64,000 bases of DNA. Source: Amoebidium appalachense (Eukaryota > Ichthyosporea). Below are positions 19,495-28,554 of this stretch, piece after piece. Made by a program: the position numbers and the translations under genes. Under the pieces are notes generated by a model that made no database searches, had not been told where the DNA came from, and saw only the letters and a program-made list of their open reading frames with translations. Position 1 is the first letter of the stretch, and the number at the start of each line of letters is the position of its first letter. The stretch is taken from assembly GCA_963693365.1 (NCBI GenBank), contig CAVNZM010000019.1, positions 62,001 through 126,000 of the forward strand. Reading direction: 5' to 3'.

Positions 19495-22400
19495 ATGGAC
19501 CGGTCCCGTAGACCGGGGTATGTTGTGGTGGACACTCAGTCCAATAAAGTCGTGGCCGATGCCTGGCCAAGTGCCGAGAATCCTGGCCGCTTCTTTCTAG
19601 AATCCCGAGCCGATGACCCTTTCCCCCTCGCACAGCTGGTGCAGGACCCGCGTCACCCGTCATACAACACCGGCACCGATAGGCAGGCCAGGGATGGCAA
19701 TCTGAACCTGCGATTCCGTGTCCGTGATCCCATGTACGCACCCGCCCCGCCTACACAAACCCCACCGTCCCGATCCGAGACCTGGTGGGAGGAGCTTGCA
19801 GGCAAGGACCTGACCCAAGAACCCCTCGATGATGCCCGTGTAACTGCCGAGAACGTTCAGGGGATACTGAGCAAGGCGTATGTTCGCACAAGCACGCCGC
19901 GCCTGGTCAAGCTCGAGGGTGTCACGGACTCTAGGGGCCACGCGCTTTTCGCCAAGGAGGTGGAAAATCGGAAGACACGCCACCCCACGACACCGGACCA
20001 TCCCGAGCGCATCCGAATGGCGTATGCCGCCCTTGCGGAGGCCCAGCGCATAGCTGGAAAAAACGTAAGGGATTCCCAGAAAGCAAAGGAGGGCAAAGCG
20101 CCGGAAGACTCCGATGATCCCGGAGAGCCCAACATGCTCGAGGCGCTCGCCCTGATGGTGCCCGGGCTGCCACGGCCTGAGTTTGTGGAAGGAGTCCACC
20201 GCGAGGACGACGAACGGGCCTACCCCTACAAGCACGCGCTCCAGACACTCATCGCCGAGCGTGCAAAGCTGGCCAAGGAGCTGCGCGCAGCCGGTACCGA
20301 TCGTGCGACCATGCGGCAGGCCCTCAAGGAACTGACCATGAGTGTTGCGCGCGACCTTTCAGGGCAGGAGTACTACGGCCGTGTCCAGCACATCCTGCGG
20401 GCCCTTGCCGATGACCAGGATCTTGACCTTCGAGATGGTAAGCGTATTCACCTCGGGTCACACGCCCCCCCCGGAGCCACCAGCATCGATGATGAAAGGG
20501 AGATGCACAAACGCTTCTACGCCGATCTCGGCCGGCCTGAGCTCTCAGAAACCCGTTTCGATGACGCCCGCAGCCGTCTTGTTGCCAATGCCGTTTCGAC
20601 CCGCCGAAGAGCAGAGGCGCCCACACCCACCACTGCCGACTCCACCGCCCAGGAACTTGCCACGGTTGCACATGCGCTGGGCGTGAGCCCGGACAACGCT
20701 CGCACGGCCATCGCCGCCTGGGCCGACCGGAAGCGGGAGCAGCTTGCGGGCCTGTACACCGCCGGGAGGCCCCGGTCGCCGGGCACCGCCGTCAACACAA
20801 CATCCGACATTACGGACTCGGTGTGCGGGATCGTGTTTGTGGATCCGCACATCTCCAAGCACTTCCGGCCGATGACGTACCTGGTCGTCAGGCTCGACCG
20901 CTTTGTCCCGCGCGCAATGCTCGTGGCGATGCACGTCATCGAGCACACGGGCAGGCCCGTTGTGTACAAGTCTAAGGCCACGGTCGCGGGGTTCTACCCA
21001 CCCCAGCCCGGGGGAAACCCCCCTCTGGCGCTGTACCAGCTGGAGCGCCAGCGGCTGATGCCCTTGGAGTCCACAGGTGATCTTCTCAACGTCGACGCGC
21101 CTGACAGCCCTTCGCCTGTCCGCTCCGTGGTCTATGAACCCCTGCCATCCCGAAGCACCGTGGCATCGAAAGGCTCCTTCACGCTGAGGCTCCTCCCCGA
21201 CAACAAGGTCGCCCTGGGGGCAGAGGAGGCCCTGTGGGTGGTGGGCCCCGGGGGCGCCCGCCTGCTGCTGGTGCCGGGGGGGCGTTGGTACGGGGAGGAA
21301 CCCCTCGCACAGCCCCTGCCCGCAGACGTCGAAGTGCACACGCTGAGAACTGCCGAACAGCCCGTAGGACGCCTGGGCCGTGGGAAGGCATACACGCAGG
21401 ACATCCGCGATGCCATCCTGCTTGCGCACCTGCGGGACGAGAGGCTCACGGACACCGCACAGAGGCTCAAGGTCAGCACGCAGACCGTGCGGCGGGTAAT
21501 AGCACGTGCCCTCAAGCACGGCGAGTTCAGCAGCCGGCACGGCACCAACCTCGCAAGGGCCCATGAGAAATCCACCAAGCTGACGGACACACAGAAGATC
21601 GTGCTCTACGAGCTCACGACCAAGGTACCCAACCTGACCAGCGAGAAGCTCATGGCCGCCTACAACGCACTGCCTGGCCTGCCCGAATCCGAGCGCATGA
21701 ACGTGTCGGTGTCCACGCTCAACAAGTGGCGCAAGCGGCTTGGGCTGACGTACCGCCGTGGGGAGGGCGACCCGACAAACACCTTTGTAAGGTCCGTGGC
21801 TGCCGCCACCCAGTACTTTGAGGTCGAGCGCTTGCCACACCTGCAGGACAACCGCCAGAATCTGCTTTTCATCGACGAGGCCTCCGTGTACCTGGATGAG
21901 ACCCCTGGCCGCGTGTGGGGGCACCGCGGCTCGCATCACAAAACCCCCAAGCCCAAGCTGCGCGGCATCGGCACAAAGCTGCTGATTTCCGTGGGGTTCC
22001 CCAAGGCGGACAACGATGGAAACATGCGGGCCGTGGTCAACTACCTGATTCTCAGTCCTCGGCCATCCGACGACCCGCTGTTCAACTACCGGCCTCTCGC
22101 CCCCCACGGCCGCGAGCCCCAAGCCGAGCTTTCCAACGAAAGCCTGGTGCCTGACGAGCTTGACGGTCGTGCGTTCTACGTGTTCTTGGAGTACGTCCTG
22201 GGGGCCGACCCACGCACGAACGGCGCAATCCTGTGCATGGACAACGCCCCCGTGCACAACACCAAGGAAAACTTGCCGGACATCAGGCAGCTCGCCGTGA
22301 GCAAGCATTGGCGCTTCCAGTGGCTCCCCCCCTACAACTCCAAGTACAACGTCGCCGAGTTGGCCATCGGCTTTGTCAAGCAGCACGTGCGCTCCCACTA

Positions 22401-23907
22401 CCCCAAGACCTACTACCACCTTCGCAAGCTGATCCAGGACGGCTGCTCACTGATCGAGCGGAACCCGGACTACATCGTCAACTGGATGAAGAAGTGCGGC
22501 TATGGTCTGCCCATCAACATCACCCGCAACGCCAACATCCGCAAGGACCGCATGGGCTTCTTTGCACCAGAAGGCACCATCTACACTCGCGTTGTCAAGA
22601 TCACAAACCCCCAGGACAAACCCCTCAAGTGGCCCGATAACCCGAACTGGCCACGGTCCCAGCTGCGCCGCCTGCGCAACAGCATACTGGAGAACCCCGC
22701 GTGCTTTATCAGCCACGCCGGCGCCCTGTGGCGGCTGACCGAAACGGGACGCACGGCCGTCATCGATGCCCTCAACAGGGGGCACGCCACCACCGACCTG
22801 GCGCGTGCGTACACGCGCACCGCCCCCACCACCGGAGATCCCCGATGGCAGCTGTTCAGCACGGACCCAAAGGCCTGGCAGCGGAAGGAGCTGGTAGCCA
22901 CACAGCGTCCTGCCAAGCAGAAGCCTGTGAAGCCCCAGGCCCCAGCCACCCCTGTGCTTCCAGAGGTCCTCACGTCCAATCCCGCGGTCCTCCAGGCCGC
23001 CCGAGACAGGGCGGATAAAGTGCTGGCGGCCCTCAACGAGAAACTGAAGGCCGAACTGCACGAGAGCATGAAAGTCCGCGATGATCTGGACCATCTGCGG
23101 AGCAAAGCGGGCCGCGTGAGTGCTACGGACAACATAAACCCTATGTTTGCGGCCATATACGACAAGCGTGTCAGCACAAGAGCAAAAGAAGCCGCGAAGG
23201 AGAAGGAAAAGGAAAAGGTCCCCGACCCGCCCCAATCTGCGCCCGACCCGAACCAGGCCATCCACCAGCGCGAGTACTTGAACCCTCAGGTCCCTATGGA
23301 CCTGGATTCTTACAACCCCCTGACCCCCGCGAGTTTGGACTCTTACAACCCCATGACCCCCATGAGTTTGGACCCGCCGACGCCTGCACCGCCTCCTCGA
23401 TCTCCCCGGAAGCGTACGCGGTCTGAAGACCAGGATGAGGTCTCCGGCCCGGGCGGTGGGGCCAAGCGGTCGCGCACTGAGCAGCCCCCGGAAGGTCAAA
23501 GCGTTTTGGGTACAGCCTACAGCCAGATGTGGTCTCCAGGGAGAGCTCATCCCGGACCGAGGCGTATCCTGCCACGGCCCGCAATCCCGCTGCAGCCACT
23601 GTCCTTTGTCCCATCCACGAACACGTTGGGTTCGCCCGGGACTCCCTTCCCGCACATGCCATCCCCCGAGCAGCTCCGGTTTAACACACAGGCGCAGGCA
23701 ATTTCCGCCAGGCCCCCGCTGAGCCATGCCTACCTGATACCGCCCCCGCCCTCGCCGTTCCCCAACCCGCAGTCGCAGATGTCCACGCCCGTAAATAATT
23801 TCACCTGGCACTATGCCATTCGCCAAGCGCAAGCTCAAACGGTTCGGCCTCCTCCGCCTGACTGGCAACCGCAACCTCCAGCGCATTTTCAGCGCCGTGA
23901 TGCGTAA
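19495..23907 (+). CDS. 1470-residue protein with IS630/Tc1-type DDE transposase core
   Basis: One open frame of 4.4 kb. After a 620-residue N-terminal region of unknown fold there is a helix-turn-helix near residues 627-680 (LTDTAQRLKVSTQTVRRVIA). A second winged region and a DDE catalytic core follow: D794 in LLFIDEASVYL, D916 in CMDNAPVHN and E955 in YNSKYNVAELAI. The D-to-E spacing is 38 residues, near that of IS630/Tc1/mariner enzymes. From about residue 1130 the tail is Pro/Lys-rich with repeated NPLTP and SLDSYNP motifs. Usual family members are about 350 residues, so this is a very large fusion. It starts 19 bp after PCNA. It could integrate the element, or serve as a domesticated virion or replication protein; catalytic residues are intact. 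Confidence 0.8.
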   Translation: MDRSRRPGYVVVDTQSNKVVADAWPSAENPGRFFLESRADDPFPLAQLVQDPRHPSYNTGTDRQARDGNLNLRFRVRDPMYAPAPPTQTPPSRSETWWEELAGKDLTQEPLDDARVTAENVQGILSKAYVRTSTPRLVKLEGVTDSRGHALFAKEVENRKTRHPTTPDHPERIRMAYAALAEAQRIAGKNVRDSQKAKEGKAPEDSDDPGEPNMLEALALMVPGLPRPEFVEGVHREDDERAYPYKHALQTLIAERAKLAKELRAAGTDRATMRQALKELTMSVARDLSGQEYYGRVQHILRALADDQDLDLRDGKRIHLGSHAPPGATSIDDEREMHKRFYADLGRPELSETRFDDARSRLVANAVSTRRRAEAPTPTTADSTAQELATVAHALGVSPDNARTAIAAWADRKREQLAGLYTAGRPRSPGTAVNTTSDITDSVCGIVFVDPHISKHFRPMTYLVVRLDRFVPRAMLVAMHVIEHTGRPVVYKSKATVAGFYPPQPGGNPPLALYQLERQRLMPLESTGDLLNVDAPDSPSPVRSVVYEPLPSRSTVASKGSFTLRLLPDNKVALGAEEALWVVGPGGARLLLVPGGRWYGEEPLAQPLPADVEVHTLRTAEQPVGRLGRGKAYTQDIRDAILLAHLRDERLTDTAQRLKVSTQTVRRVIARALKHGEFSSRHGTNLARAHEKSTKLTDTQKIVLYELTTKVPNLTSEKLMAAYNALPGLPESERMNVSVSTLNKWRKRLGLTYRRGEGDPTNTFVRSVAAATQYFEVERLPHLQDNRQNLLFIDEASVYLDETPGRVWGHRGSHHKTPKPKLRGIGTKLLISVGFPKADNDGNMRAVVNYLILSPRPSDDPLFNYRPLAPHGREPQAELSNESLVPDELDGRAFYVFLEYVLGADPRTNGAILCMDNAPVHNTKENLPDIRQLAVSKHWRFQWLPPYNSKYNVAELAIGFVKQHVRSHYPKTYYHLRKLIQDGCSLIERNPDYIVNWMKKCGYGLPINITRNANIRKDRMGFFAPEGTIYTRVVKITNPQDKPLKWPDNPNWPRSQLRRLRNSILENPACFISHAGALWRLTETGRTAVIDALNRGHATTDLARAYTRTAPTTGDPRWQLFSTDPKAWQRKELVATQRPAKQKPVKPQAPATPVLPEVLTSNPAVLQAARDRADKVLAALNEKLKAELHESMKVRDDLDHLRSKAGRVSATDNINPMFAAIYDKRVSTRAKEAAKEKEKEKVPDPPQSAPDPNQAIHQREYLNPQVPMDLDSYNPLTPASLDSYNPMTPMSLDPPTPAPPPRSPRKRTRSEDQDEVSGPGGGAKRSRTEQPPEGQSVLGTAYSQMWSPGRAHPGPRRILPRPAIPLQPLSFVPSTNTLGSPGTPFPHMPSPEQLRFNTQAQAISARPPLSHAYLIPPPPSPFPNPQSQMSTPVNNFTWHYAIRQAQAQTVRPPPPDWQPQPPAHFQRRDA

Positions 23908-24034
23908 GTATAAAAGCCGCAGCAACGTGGACAACGCCACCACTCGCAGACTGGAGGCCCAAGTGACACGCCGCTACAGAAACAAGCCGTTCTCTCGTCA
24001 CGATATCGACGTGTTTGTAGGTTCGAGGTTGTGA
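23813..24034 (+). CDS. Small basic protein overlapping the transposase 3' end
   Basis: A 73-residue frame from the ATG at 23813, rich in Lys/Arg (FAKRKLKRF, RKYKSRS, TRRYRNK). It overlaps the last 95 bp of the transposase gene in another frame. It resembles small DNA-binding virion peptides in composition, but no family is recognised. A TATAAAAG at 23909-23916 lies inside it and may serve the next gene. Confidence 0.45.
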   Translation: MPFAKRKLKRFGLLRLTGNRNLQRIFSAVMRKYKSRSNVDNATTRRLEAQVTRRYRNKPFSRHDIDVFVGSRL

Positions 24035-24057
24035 CCCGATTATTGACGCGTGCTGGT

Positions 24058-24945
24058 ATGGTGGAGGGGAGGCTGGTGAACGTGCGAAAGGAAATGATCT
24101 GCTACATCGCCAGGCGCTACGGAGGCTTTGCCCTGCCCACGCACAAGAGGCACGCAGAACTGGTTTCGATTGTACAGGCCGTGCCGGGCCTGCGCCTGCT
24201 CTTCCGGCGCGTGTTCCGTGTCTTCGACTTCCTGCGCAGGCGCCCACCCAACCTCACCAACGACACCGACCCTTTCTCTCTGGAGCCGCTGGCCCGGGAC
24301 TGCTTCAAGTACACGCGCGCTGGCCACGTGTACGGATGCGATGCGGCCACCCTGGCCGACTACATCAGCAAGACCGGCAACCTCCGTGACCCGTTTGCCA
24401 ACACCCCCTTCAGCGCAGCCGAGCTCGCACGCCTGGACCAGTGCACCGGGTTTGTGTTTGCGCTGTGTGTGCGTCTGCGCACCGAGAACCTGACGCGCAC
24501 CAAGATGGCCGCCGTCATCGAGCACGACGCCATGGTGCTCGTTGACCGGATGCTGGCGGACCTGGTCAGCCGCATTTCCGAGCAGCTGCAGCGCCTGCAC
24601 GCCGCAGACCCCTACTCAAACGTGTCCGTCGAGGCGCACATTGCGCTTTCGCGGCTGTTTGACGAGTTCTGCAGCATCTGCAACCAGGGCAGCCGCTTCC
24701 AGCTCGAGGTGCAGACCAACCTGCGCCGGCTGCAGGAGATGCTCGACGAGGCCGCCACCACCCACCCATCCCCCACGGTGACCTGGCTGCGCAGCGAGAC
24801 CGTGCGCGTGCAGGGCCAGCTGCTTGACCGCGGTATGCCGCCCCCGCAGCAGGTCGCGGAGGGCGTGTGGATCCAGGGCCGGCAAAACGAGGTCATTGTC
24901 CATGTGGCTTCGGGCACTCTCGCAGATTTTGCACGGCGCTTGTAG
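24058..24945 (+). CDS. Conserved-looking protein with U-box-like motif, function unknown
   Basis: A 295-residue protein from the ATG at 24058. Residues about 70-125 read NDTDPFSLEPL...FKYTRAG, YGCDAATLADYI, then LRDPFANTPFSAAEL. This is the pattern of U-box/RING-like modules in large DNA virus proteins, with D-P-F-S/T-x-E-P-L and D-P-x-x-x-x-P-F pairs but no zinc ligands, so a U-box-like ubiquitin ligase fold is possible. The C-terminal half is helical, with one Cys-rich patch (FDEFCSICNQG). It lies three bases before the small membrane protein gene at 24948. Confidence 0.55.
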   Translation: MVEGRLVNVRKEMICYIARRYGGFALPTHKRHAELVSIVQAVPGLRLLFRRVFRVFDFLRRRPPNLTNDTDPFSLEPLARDCFKYTRAGHVYGCDAATLADYISKTGNLRDPFANTPFSAAELARLDQCTGFVFALCVRLRTENLTRTKMAAVIEHDAMVLVDRMLADLVSRISEQLQRLHAADPYSNVSVEAHIALSRLFDEFCSICNQGSRFQLEVQTNLRRLQEMLDEAATTHPSPTVTWLRSETVRVQGQLLDRGMPPPQQVAEGVWIQGRQNEVIVHVASGTLADFARRL

Positions 24946-24947
24946 CA

Positions 24948-25205
24948 ATGAGTCTGTACAACTCGGTCAACTTCAACGTCGACAACCCCCTGGACGCCCT
25001 GTTCCCGCCCATCACCACCGACGTGCAGCGGCATCCAGGCCGCGTGGCGCGCACACACGGTGGTCCAGGCATAGGCTACCTACGTGGGGCTACCCAGCCC
25101 GGGGGGCGCTGGTTCTCGCGTGACCCCGTGCTCAGGCGCCTTGACTTCATCGTGCTGCTGCTGCTGCTGATCCTGGCGCTGGAAATCACAAAGGGGGGTT
25201 TGTAG
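24948..25205 (+). CDS. Small tail-anchored membrane protein
   Basis: An 85-residue protein from the ATG at 24948, two bases after the upstream stop. The first 65 residues are polar with a Gly/Arg-rich stretch. Residues about 69-80 (FIVLLLLLILAL) form a C-terminal membrane helix, so the protein should be anchored with its N-terminus in the cytosol or virion interior. It is probably a virion membrane or assembly protein. A hairpin follows at 25213. Confidence 0.6.
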   Translation: MSLYNSVNFNVDNPLDALFPPITTDVQRHPGRVARTHGGPGIGYLRGATQPGGRWFSRDPVLRRLDFIVLLLLLILALEITKGGL

Positions 25206-25212
25206 ATGGAGG

Positions 25213-25236
25213 GAACTTGGGTCTGATCCCAAGTTC
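25213..25236. terminator. Hairpin after the membrane-protein gene
   Basis: Perfect 9-bp arms GAACTTGGG (25213-25221) and CCCAAGTTC (25228-25236) with a 6-base loop, starting 8 bp after the stop at 25205. The flanks AGATG and CATCT extend the pairing imperfectly. It is a likely 3'-end or processing hairpin. Confidence 0.5.
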
Positions 25237-25293
25237 ATCTAGCAGCCGACAGAGTTGCATACGAGTTGGGTAGGCCTGCTCCTCGGCTTTGCG

Positions 25294-25313
25294 GACAATT
25301 CTTCCACCAGAAC
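25294..25313 (+). promoter_or_regulatory. 20-bp element shared with 27425-27444
   Basis: GACAATTCTTCCACCAGAAC is repeated with one difference at 27425-27444 (GACAGTTCTTCCACCAGAAC). Each copy stands upstream of a TATA box (83 and 40 bp away). The TTCT...AGAA halves are inverted repeats. It is probably a binding site for a transcription factor shared by the two genes. Confidence 0.5.
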
Positions 25314-25376
25314 TGTCCCTCAGAACTACAATAAACGATTGCTTCTGATCCACACGAGCACCACCCTCCTCGAAGG

Positions 25377-25384
25377 TATAAAAG
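25377..25384 (+). promoter_or_regulatory. TATA box of the KilA-N/GIY-YIG gene
   Basis: TATAAAAG located 33 bp before the ATG at 25417, preceded by the shared 20-bp element. Confidence 0.6.
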
Positions 25385-25416
25385 GGCGACAAACGCCAGT
25401 CTAAACCACCTGCGCC

Positions 25417-26757
25417 ATGGCACGGTACAACCCCCCGCCCTATTCCACTCCCGTCATCGGGCCCACCTGGAAGCCCGCTCCTGGCAATGAGGCGCGTGTC
25501 GACACCTCGTCCGTGCCCGACTGGCCCGGGGTGCGCCCGTTCTACGCGCCCGACGGGCAGAGGGTGCTCACGTGGCTCAGCAAGTTCGACGGGCACGTGT
25601 TTTTCAACGCCGGGTACTCGGCGGGCAAGGGGGCTGAGGAGGCGGGGGTGAAGAAGAATCCCATGGATTGGAAGAAGGACAACACACGTAAAATCGCGGA
25701 TGTGGTATCATTGATAAACAAAGAGAGGACAGTAGGACAGCTCCTACTCTCCTCTGATTGGCTGATTCGTTCAACTTTTGCTAACATCAAGAAGCTCCCT
25801 ACAGTTTCTCAACCCGATAACTCTGTTGTATGTGCATTTGCAACTCATGGCCTGACACCCACCCTCGAGATGTTTCGTGGCACCTGGATGGCTTTCGAGC
25901 TGACCGCCCCCTTTCTGCGCTACTGCTTTCCCGACCTGCGCCAGTTCTGGGACGGGGTGATGGTCAAGTCGCACCTGGGCCAGATGGACTTCTTCCCCGA
26001 GTTGATTCGCATTGCCGACCAGGGACGAGGTGATGGATGCAGGACTCGGTCCGTGACCATCGACATGAACGAGGGGTCCCGGAAGCGTGAGCGAGAAGAG
26101 GACGCCGAGTCGGCAGTGGTCAAACGAAGCACACTGGATGCCATGCTCGATCCGGATCGCTGGTTCAAACCCGGGGTTGATTTTGACACGGCCATGAAGC
26201 AGCTGCACCACTTTGTGGTTACTGTACATCGCGATTTCTGTACCAATGACAACCCCGAAGCGCTCGCCGCTGTGAAGCGCGCCGAGGAGGCTGAGCGTAC
26301 CGAGAAAGCCAAACAGGACACAATACAGCGGGGCATCGACTCCACGCTTGCCATGGTCAAGGCTGTGCGCGAGATGAAGGCCGAGCTCAAGGGACTGGAC
26401 GTGCACTTTGTGGCCTGGCGGCAGCTGAACTTCGAGTGGTCTCTCAAGGCGGCGGCAGGGGCGTGTGTGTACGCACTGCACATCGACGGCTACATCAAGA
26501 TTGGACACACAGGGAACTCTCTATTCGAACGCTACAAGTATGACCTCTGGTCTCACGACATGAAGGAGCTTATCATCCTGTGCATGCCCCACCGCAACAA
26601 GAAGGAGGCCGAGCAGTTCGAGAAACTGGTGCAGAACCAACTGAAGCCGGTGAGGTGTGCAGTTGGGAACAAGCGGGAGATGTTTGCCGCGGACTATGTA
26701 CGCGTCTCAAATGCGTTCAAGGAAGTTTACGGAGAGGATGATATTCGGCTGGTGTGA
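25417..26757 (+). CDS. KilA-N-like plus GIY-YIG-like (T5orf172 type) protein
   Basis: A 446-residue protein. The N-terminal third has a KilA-N-like layout: VFFNAGY, then KKNPMDWKKDNTRKI, then GTWMAFELTAPFLRYCFPDL, matching the G-T-x-x-x-x-x-L-x-x-x-x-A-x-W segment. A Lys/Arg-rich linker (SRKREREEDAES) follows. Residues about 345-440 carry a T5orf172/GIY-YIG-like nuclease fold: VYALHIDGYIKIGHTGNSLFERY, then KEAEQFEKLVQNQL. The Y, G-Y-I-K-I-G and R residues are present. Such DNA-binding plus GIY-YIG fusions are common in large DNA viruses and phages. The product is likely an early regulatory or DNA-processing protein. Confidence 0.7.
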   Translation: MARYNPPPYSTPVIGPTWKPAPGNEARVDTSSVPDWPGVRPFYAPDGQRVLTWLSKFDGHVFFNAGYSAGKGAEEAGVKKNPMDWKKDNTRKIADVVSLINKERTVGQLLLSSDWLIRSTFANIKKLPTVSQPDNSVVCAFATHGLTPTLEMFRGTWMAFELTAPFLRYCFPDLRQFWDGVMVKSHLGQMDFFPELIRIADQGRGDGCRTRSVTIDMNEGSRKREREEDAESAVVKRSTLDAMLDPDRWFKPGVDFDTAMKQLHHFVVTVHRDFCTNDNPEALAAVKRAEEAERTEKAKQDTIQRGIDSTLAMVKAVREMKAELKGLDVHFVAWRQLNFEWSLKAAAGACVYALHIDGYIKIGHTGNSLFERYKYDLWSHDMKELIILCMPHRNKKEAEQFEKLVQNQLKPVRCAVGNKREMFAADYVRVSNAFKEVYGEDDIRLV

Positions 26758-26790
26758 TCTGGTTTTCTGTGGATGACAGGGCACTCAACC

Positions 26791-26798
26791 TATAAAAG
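26791..26798 (+). promoter_or_regulatory. TATA box of the small GIY-YIG-like gene
   Basis: TATAAAAG located 39 bp before the ATG at 26838 and 33 bp after the upstream stop. Confidence 0.6.
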
Positions 26799-26837
26799 CG
26801 ATCAATATCTGTTTATTTGTTCATTTCTGCATTCGCT

Positions 26838-27341
26838 ATGGACTTAGACACGATCATGGATTTGGAGGTTCTGAGGAGAAAACGTGAGCTTGAGCGCCAG
26901 TATAGAAAATACGTAGAGGCCATCCGGGCTGACCTGGATGCCCTCAACCCCTCATTCGACGCACGATACCATATCATAAGCGGTCTAAATACAGTCCAAA
27001 CTTCTGCGGCAAGACATGGTGCTTGTTTTTACTTCATAAATCTACCTGACAACACAATTGCTTTTGGTTACACGGGCAAGGGCCTGGACAGAAAGTACCC
27101 CCCTTCTGGGCCCATACGTGTTATCAATGGCTCAGTATTGCTTGCCATCCCGGCCCAGAACAAGCAAATCGCTGCACGCATGAAAGCGGAATTCAAGTCG
27201 TTGATGCACAAGTATGCAAGTTCCATGCAAATTGATGGGTCTGAAATCATCGGTAACGACTATGAGCTGTTCAGATCTGTGATGGAGAAATGGAACAGCT
27301 GCGCTATTGAGGAGGGCTGGTCGACCTTGGCGCTTGCCTAG
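26838..27341 (+). CDS. Small GIY-YIG/T5orf172-like protein
   Basis: A 167-residue protein from the ATG at 26838. The N-terminal 35 residues form a charged helix. The region from about residue 55 (ACFYFINLPDNTIAFGYTGKG) resembles the opening of GIY-YIG/T5orf172 domains, followed by an alternating strand-helix body and a final FRSVMEKW helix resembling the C-terminus of the gene just upstream. The two genes may be old duplicates. The catalytic Tyr/Arg pattern is weak, so it may be inactive. Confidence 0.5.
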   Translation: MDLDTIMDLEVLRRKRELERQYRKYVEAIRADLDALNPSFDARYHIISGLNTVQTSAARHGACFYFINLPDNTIAFGYTGKGLDRKYPPSGPIRVINGSVLLAIPAQNKQIAARMKAEFKSLMHKYASSMQIDGSEIIGNDYELFRSVMEKWNSCAIEEGWSTLALA

Positions 27342-27424
27342 GACACTCCTTGGTCAGAGGCTAGCGCTAATGAGCGCGTGTACTGGTTACGCCAGCATAA
27401 AGAAGATACCAAGGTCAGTTCCGA

Positions 27425-27472
27425 GGACAGTTCTTCCACCAGAACAAGATTGGGGGGGTGCAGGTATATAAG
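27425..27472 (+). promoter_or_regulatory. Promoter: shared 20-bp element plus TATA box
   Basis: The element GACAGTTCTTCCACCAGAAC (27425-27444) is followed by TATATAAG at 27465-27472. The next ATG is 245 bp downstream. A GT at 27474 and a TTGTCGCAG acceptor at 27700-27708, ten bases before the ATG at 27718, suggest a spliced 5' leader; this is unproven. Confidence 0.5.
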
Positions 27473-27717
27473 CGTAACATATTCTCCAGATCAACACTTC
27501 TGATCAACACAACCCTTTTCTTACCAAACCAGAGAGAAGTCGCCGAATTCTGTCACCATCTGGTCCACGTTTTCATAGAGAACAGGTTAATCGATTCCAC
27601 TCCTTCTCCTAAAATCAATCAGAAAACCATACCCCAATTCATCTTTTTCTCCCCAATCGCAACAGAACGGGGCGACACGTCAACCCTATTCTCCTTTTAT
27701 TGTCGCAGCTTTACATC

Positions 27718-28554
27718 ATGCCACTCCAGTCATGGAACCAGGCCGCCTGTGCGTGTGGCTTTGAGAGCCATCGCTACCAGCTGGTGCGACACATCAACAA
27801 GCGCCGTAAGACACACCCAGAGTGCGTCCCCACGGATTCATGGTTGTCGGCGCTGGGTCTCACAAGGTCGGCGTGTGGGTACGTTGCGGGAACCTGGACC
27901 GCCCACGCCACCCATGCTGCCAAGTGCAAGGACGAGCGCTGCATCCTTGACCGACCCAACATTAAAGCCAAGACTCGGGCTAACGCACAGGCCGCCAAGA
28001 ATCGTTACAAGAAAACCATGACCCGGAAGGGTCGGAAGAAGGAAGTTGTCGACCTGGCGGTTTCACTCCGGAAAAATTTGGATGGGGTCCTGGTGGAGCT
28101 TTTAAGCGGGAAGGTTCAATGGGGTGAGAACTGTCTCCATCGACTGGCCTTTGCGGCCGACAAGGCAAAGTTTTGCAAGGATTGGCTCCACTCCCTGTTT
28201 GGCTCATTCTACTTTGACGGGCTCAAGAAGGATCATCTACTCCCCCCCATACCCATCGACCGTGATGCTGCCAAGAGGGAGGCAACGCGTTTCATGAAGC
28301 TGTTCCACAGTGACAAGGCGTCCGGTCACACGACCGAGGCAACGCTGGCCGGCAACCTCATCAACGCCCACAAGGGCAGCAACGGCAAGACGCTGTGCTT
28401 CAGCAATGGCTGTGTGGGCGTGGGCGGGACCAACGTGTCGTGTCGGGTCAATGGGCTCCTGGCATGCACACGCAAGACGGACTCGCTGCTGTTCAGCTTG
28501 TGGCAGCAGCAGCTGCAGGCCGAACAATTGGAGCGAGCTGCCAGCAAGCTGTGA
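27718..28554 (+). CDS. Zinc-finger-like protein, function unknown
   Basis: A 278-residue protein from the ATG at 27718, just after a possible splice acceptor. Residues about 8-35 read CACGFESHRYQLVRHINKR...HPEC, the pattern of the divergent C2H2/C-C-H-C finger found in many large-DNA-virus proteins. A Lys/Arg-rich stretch follows (KNRYKKTMTRKGRKKE). A later segment, FMKLFHSDKASG, slightly resembles the HPDK turn of J-domains but is not convincing. The promoter has a TATA box and the shared 20-bp element. Confidence 0.5.
   Translation: MPLQSWNQAACACGFESHRYQLVRHINKRRKTHPECVPTDSWLSALGLTRSACGYVAGTWTAHATHAAKCKDERCILDRPNIKAKTRANAQAAKNRYKKTMTRKGRKKEVVDLAVSLRKNLDGVLVELLSGKVQWGENCLHRLAFAADKAKFCKDWLHSLFGSFYFDGLKKDHLLPPIPIDRDAAKREATRFMKLFHSDKASGHTTEATLAGNLINAHKGSNGKTLCFSNGCVGVGGTNVSCRVNGLLACTRKTDSLLFSLWQQQLQAEQLERAASKL

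Noticed and set aside
20545-22419. 624-codon minus-strand frame opposite the transposase
   Set aside because: Shadow of a GC-rich gene; no domain, while the plus strand has all DDE residues.
22447-23943. 498-codon minus-strand frame opposite the transposase tail
   Set aside because: Codon-position mirror of the Pro-rich coding sequence; Arg/Gly-rich with no motif.
28280-28380. J-domain in the 27718 gene
   Set aside because: HSDK resembles HPDK, but the helices around it and the length do not fit a J-domain.
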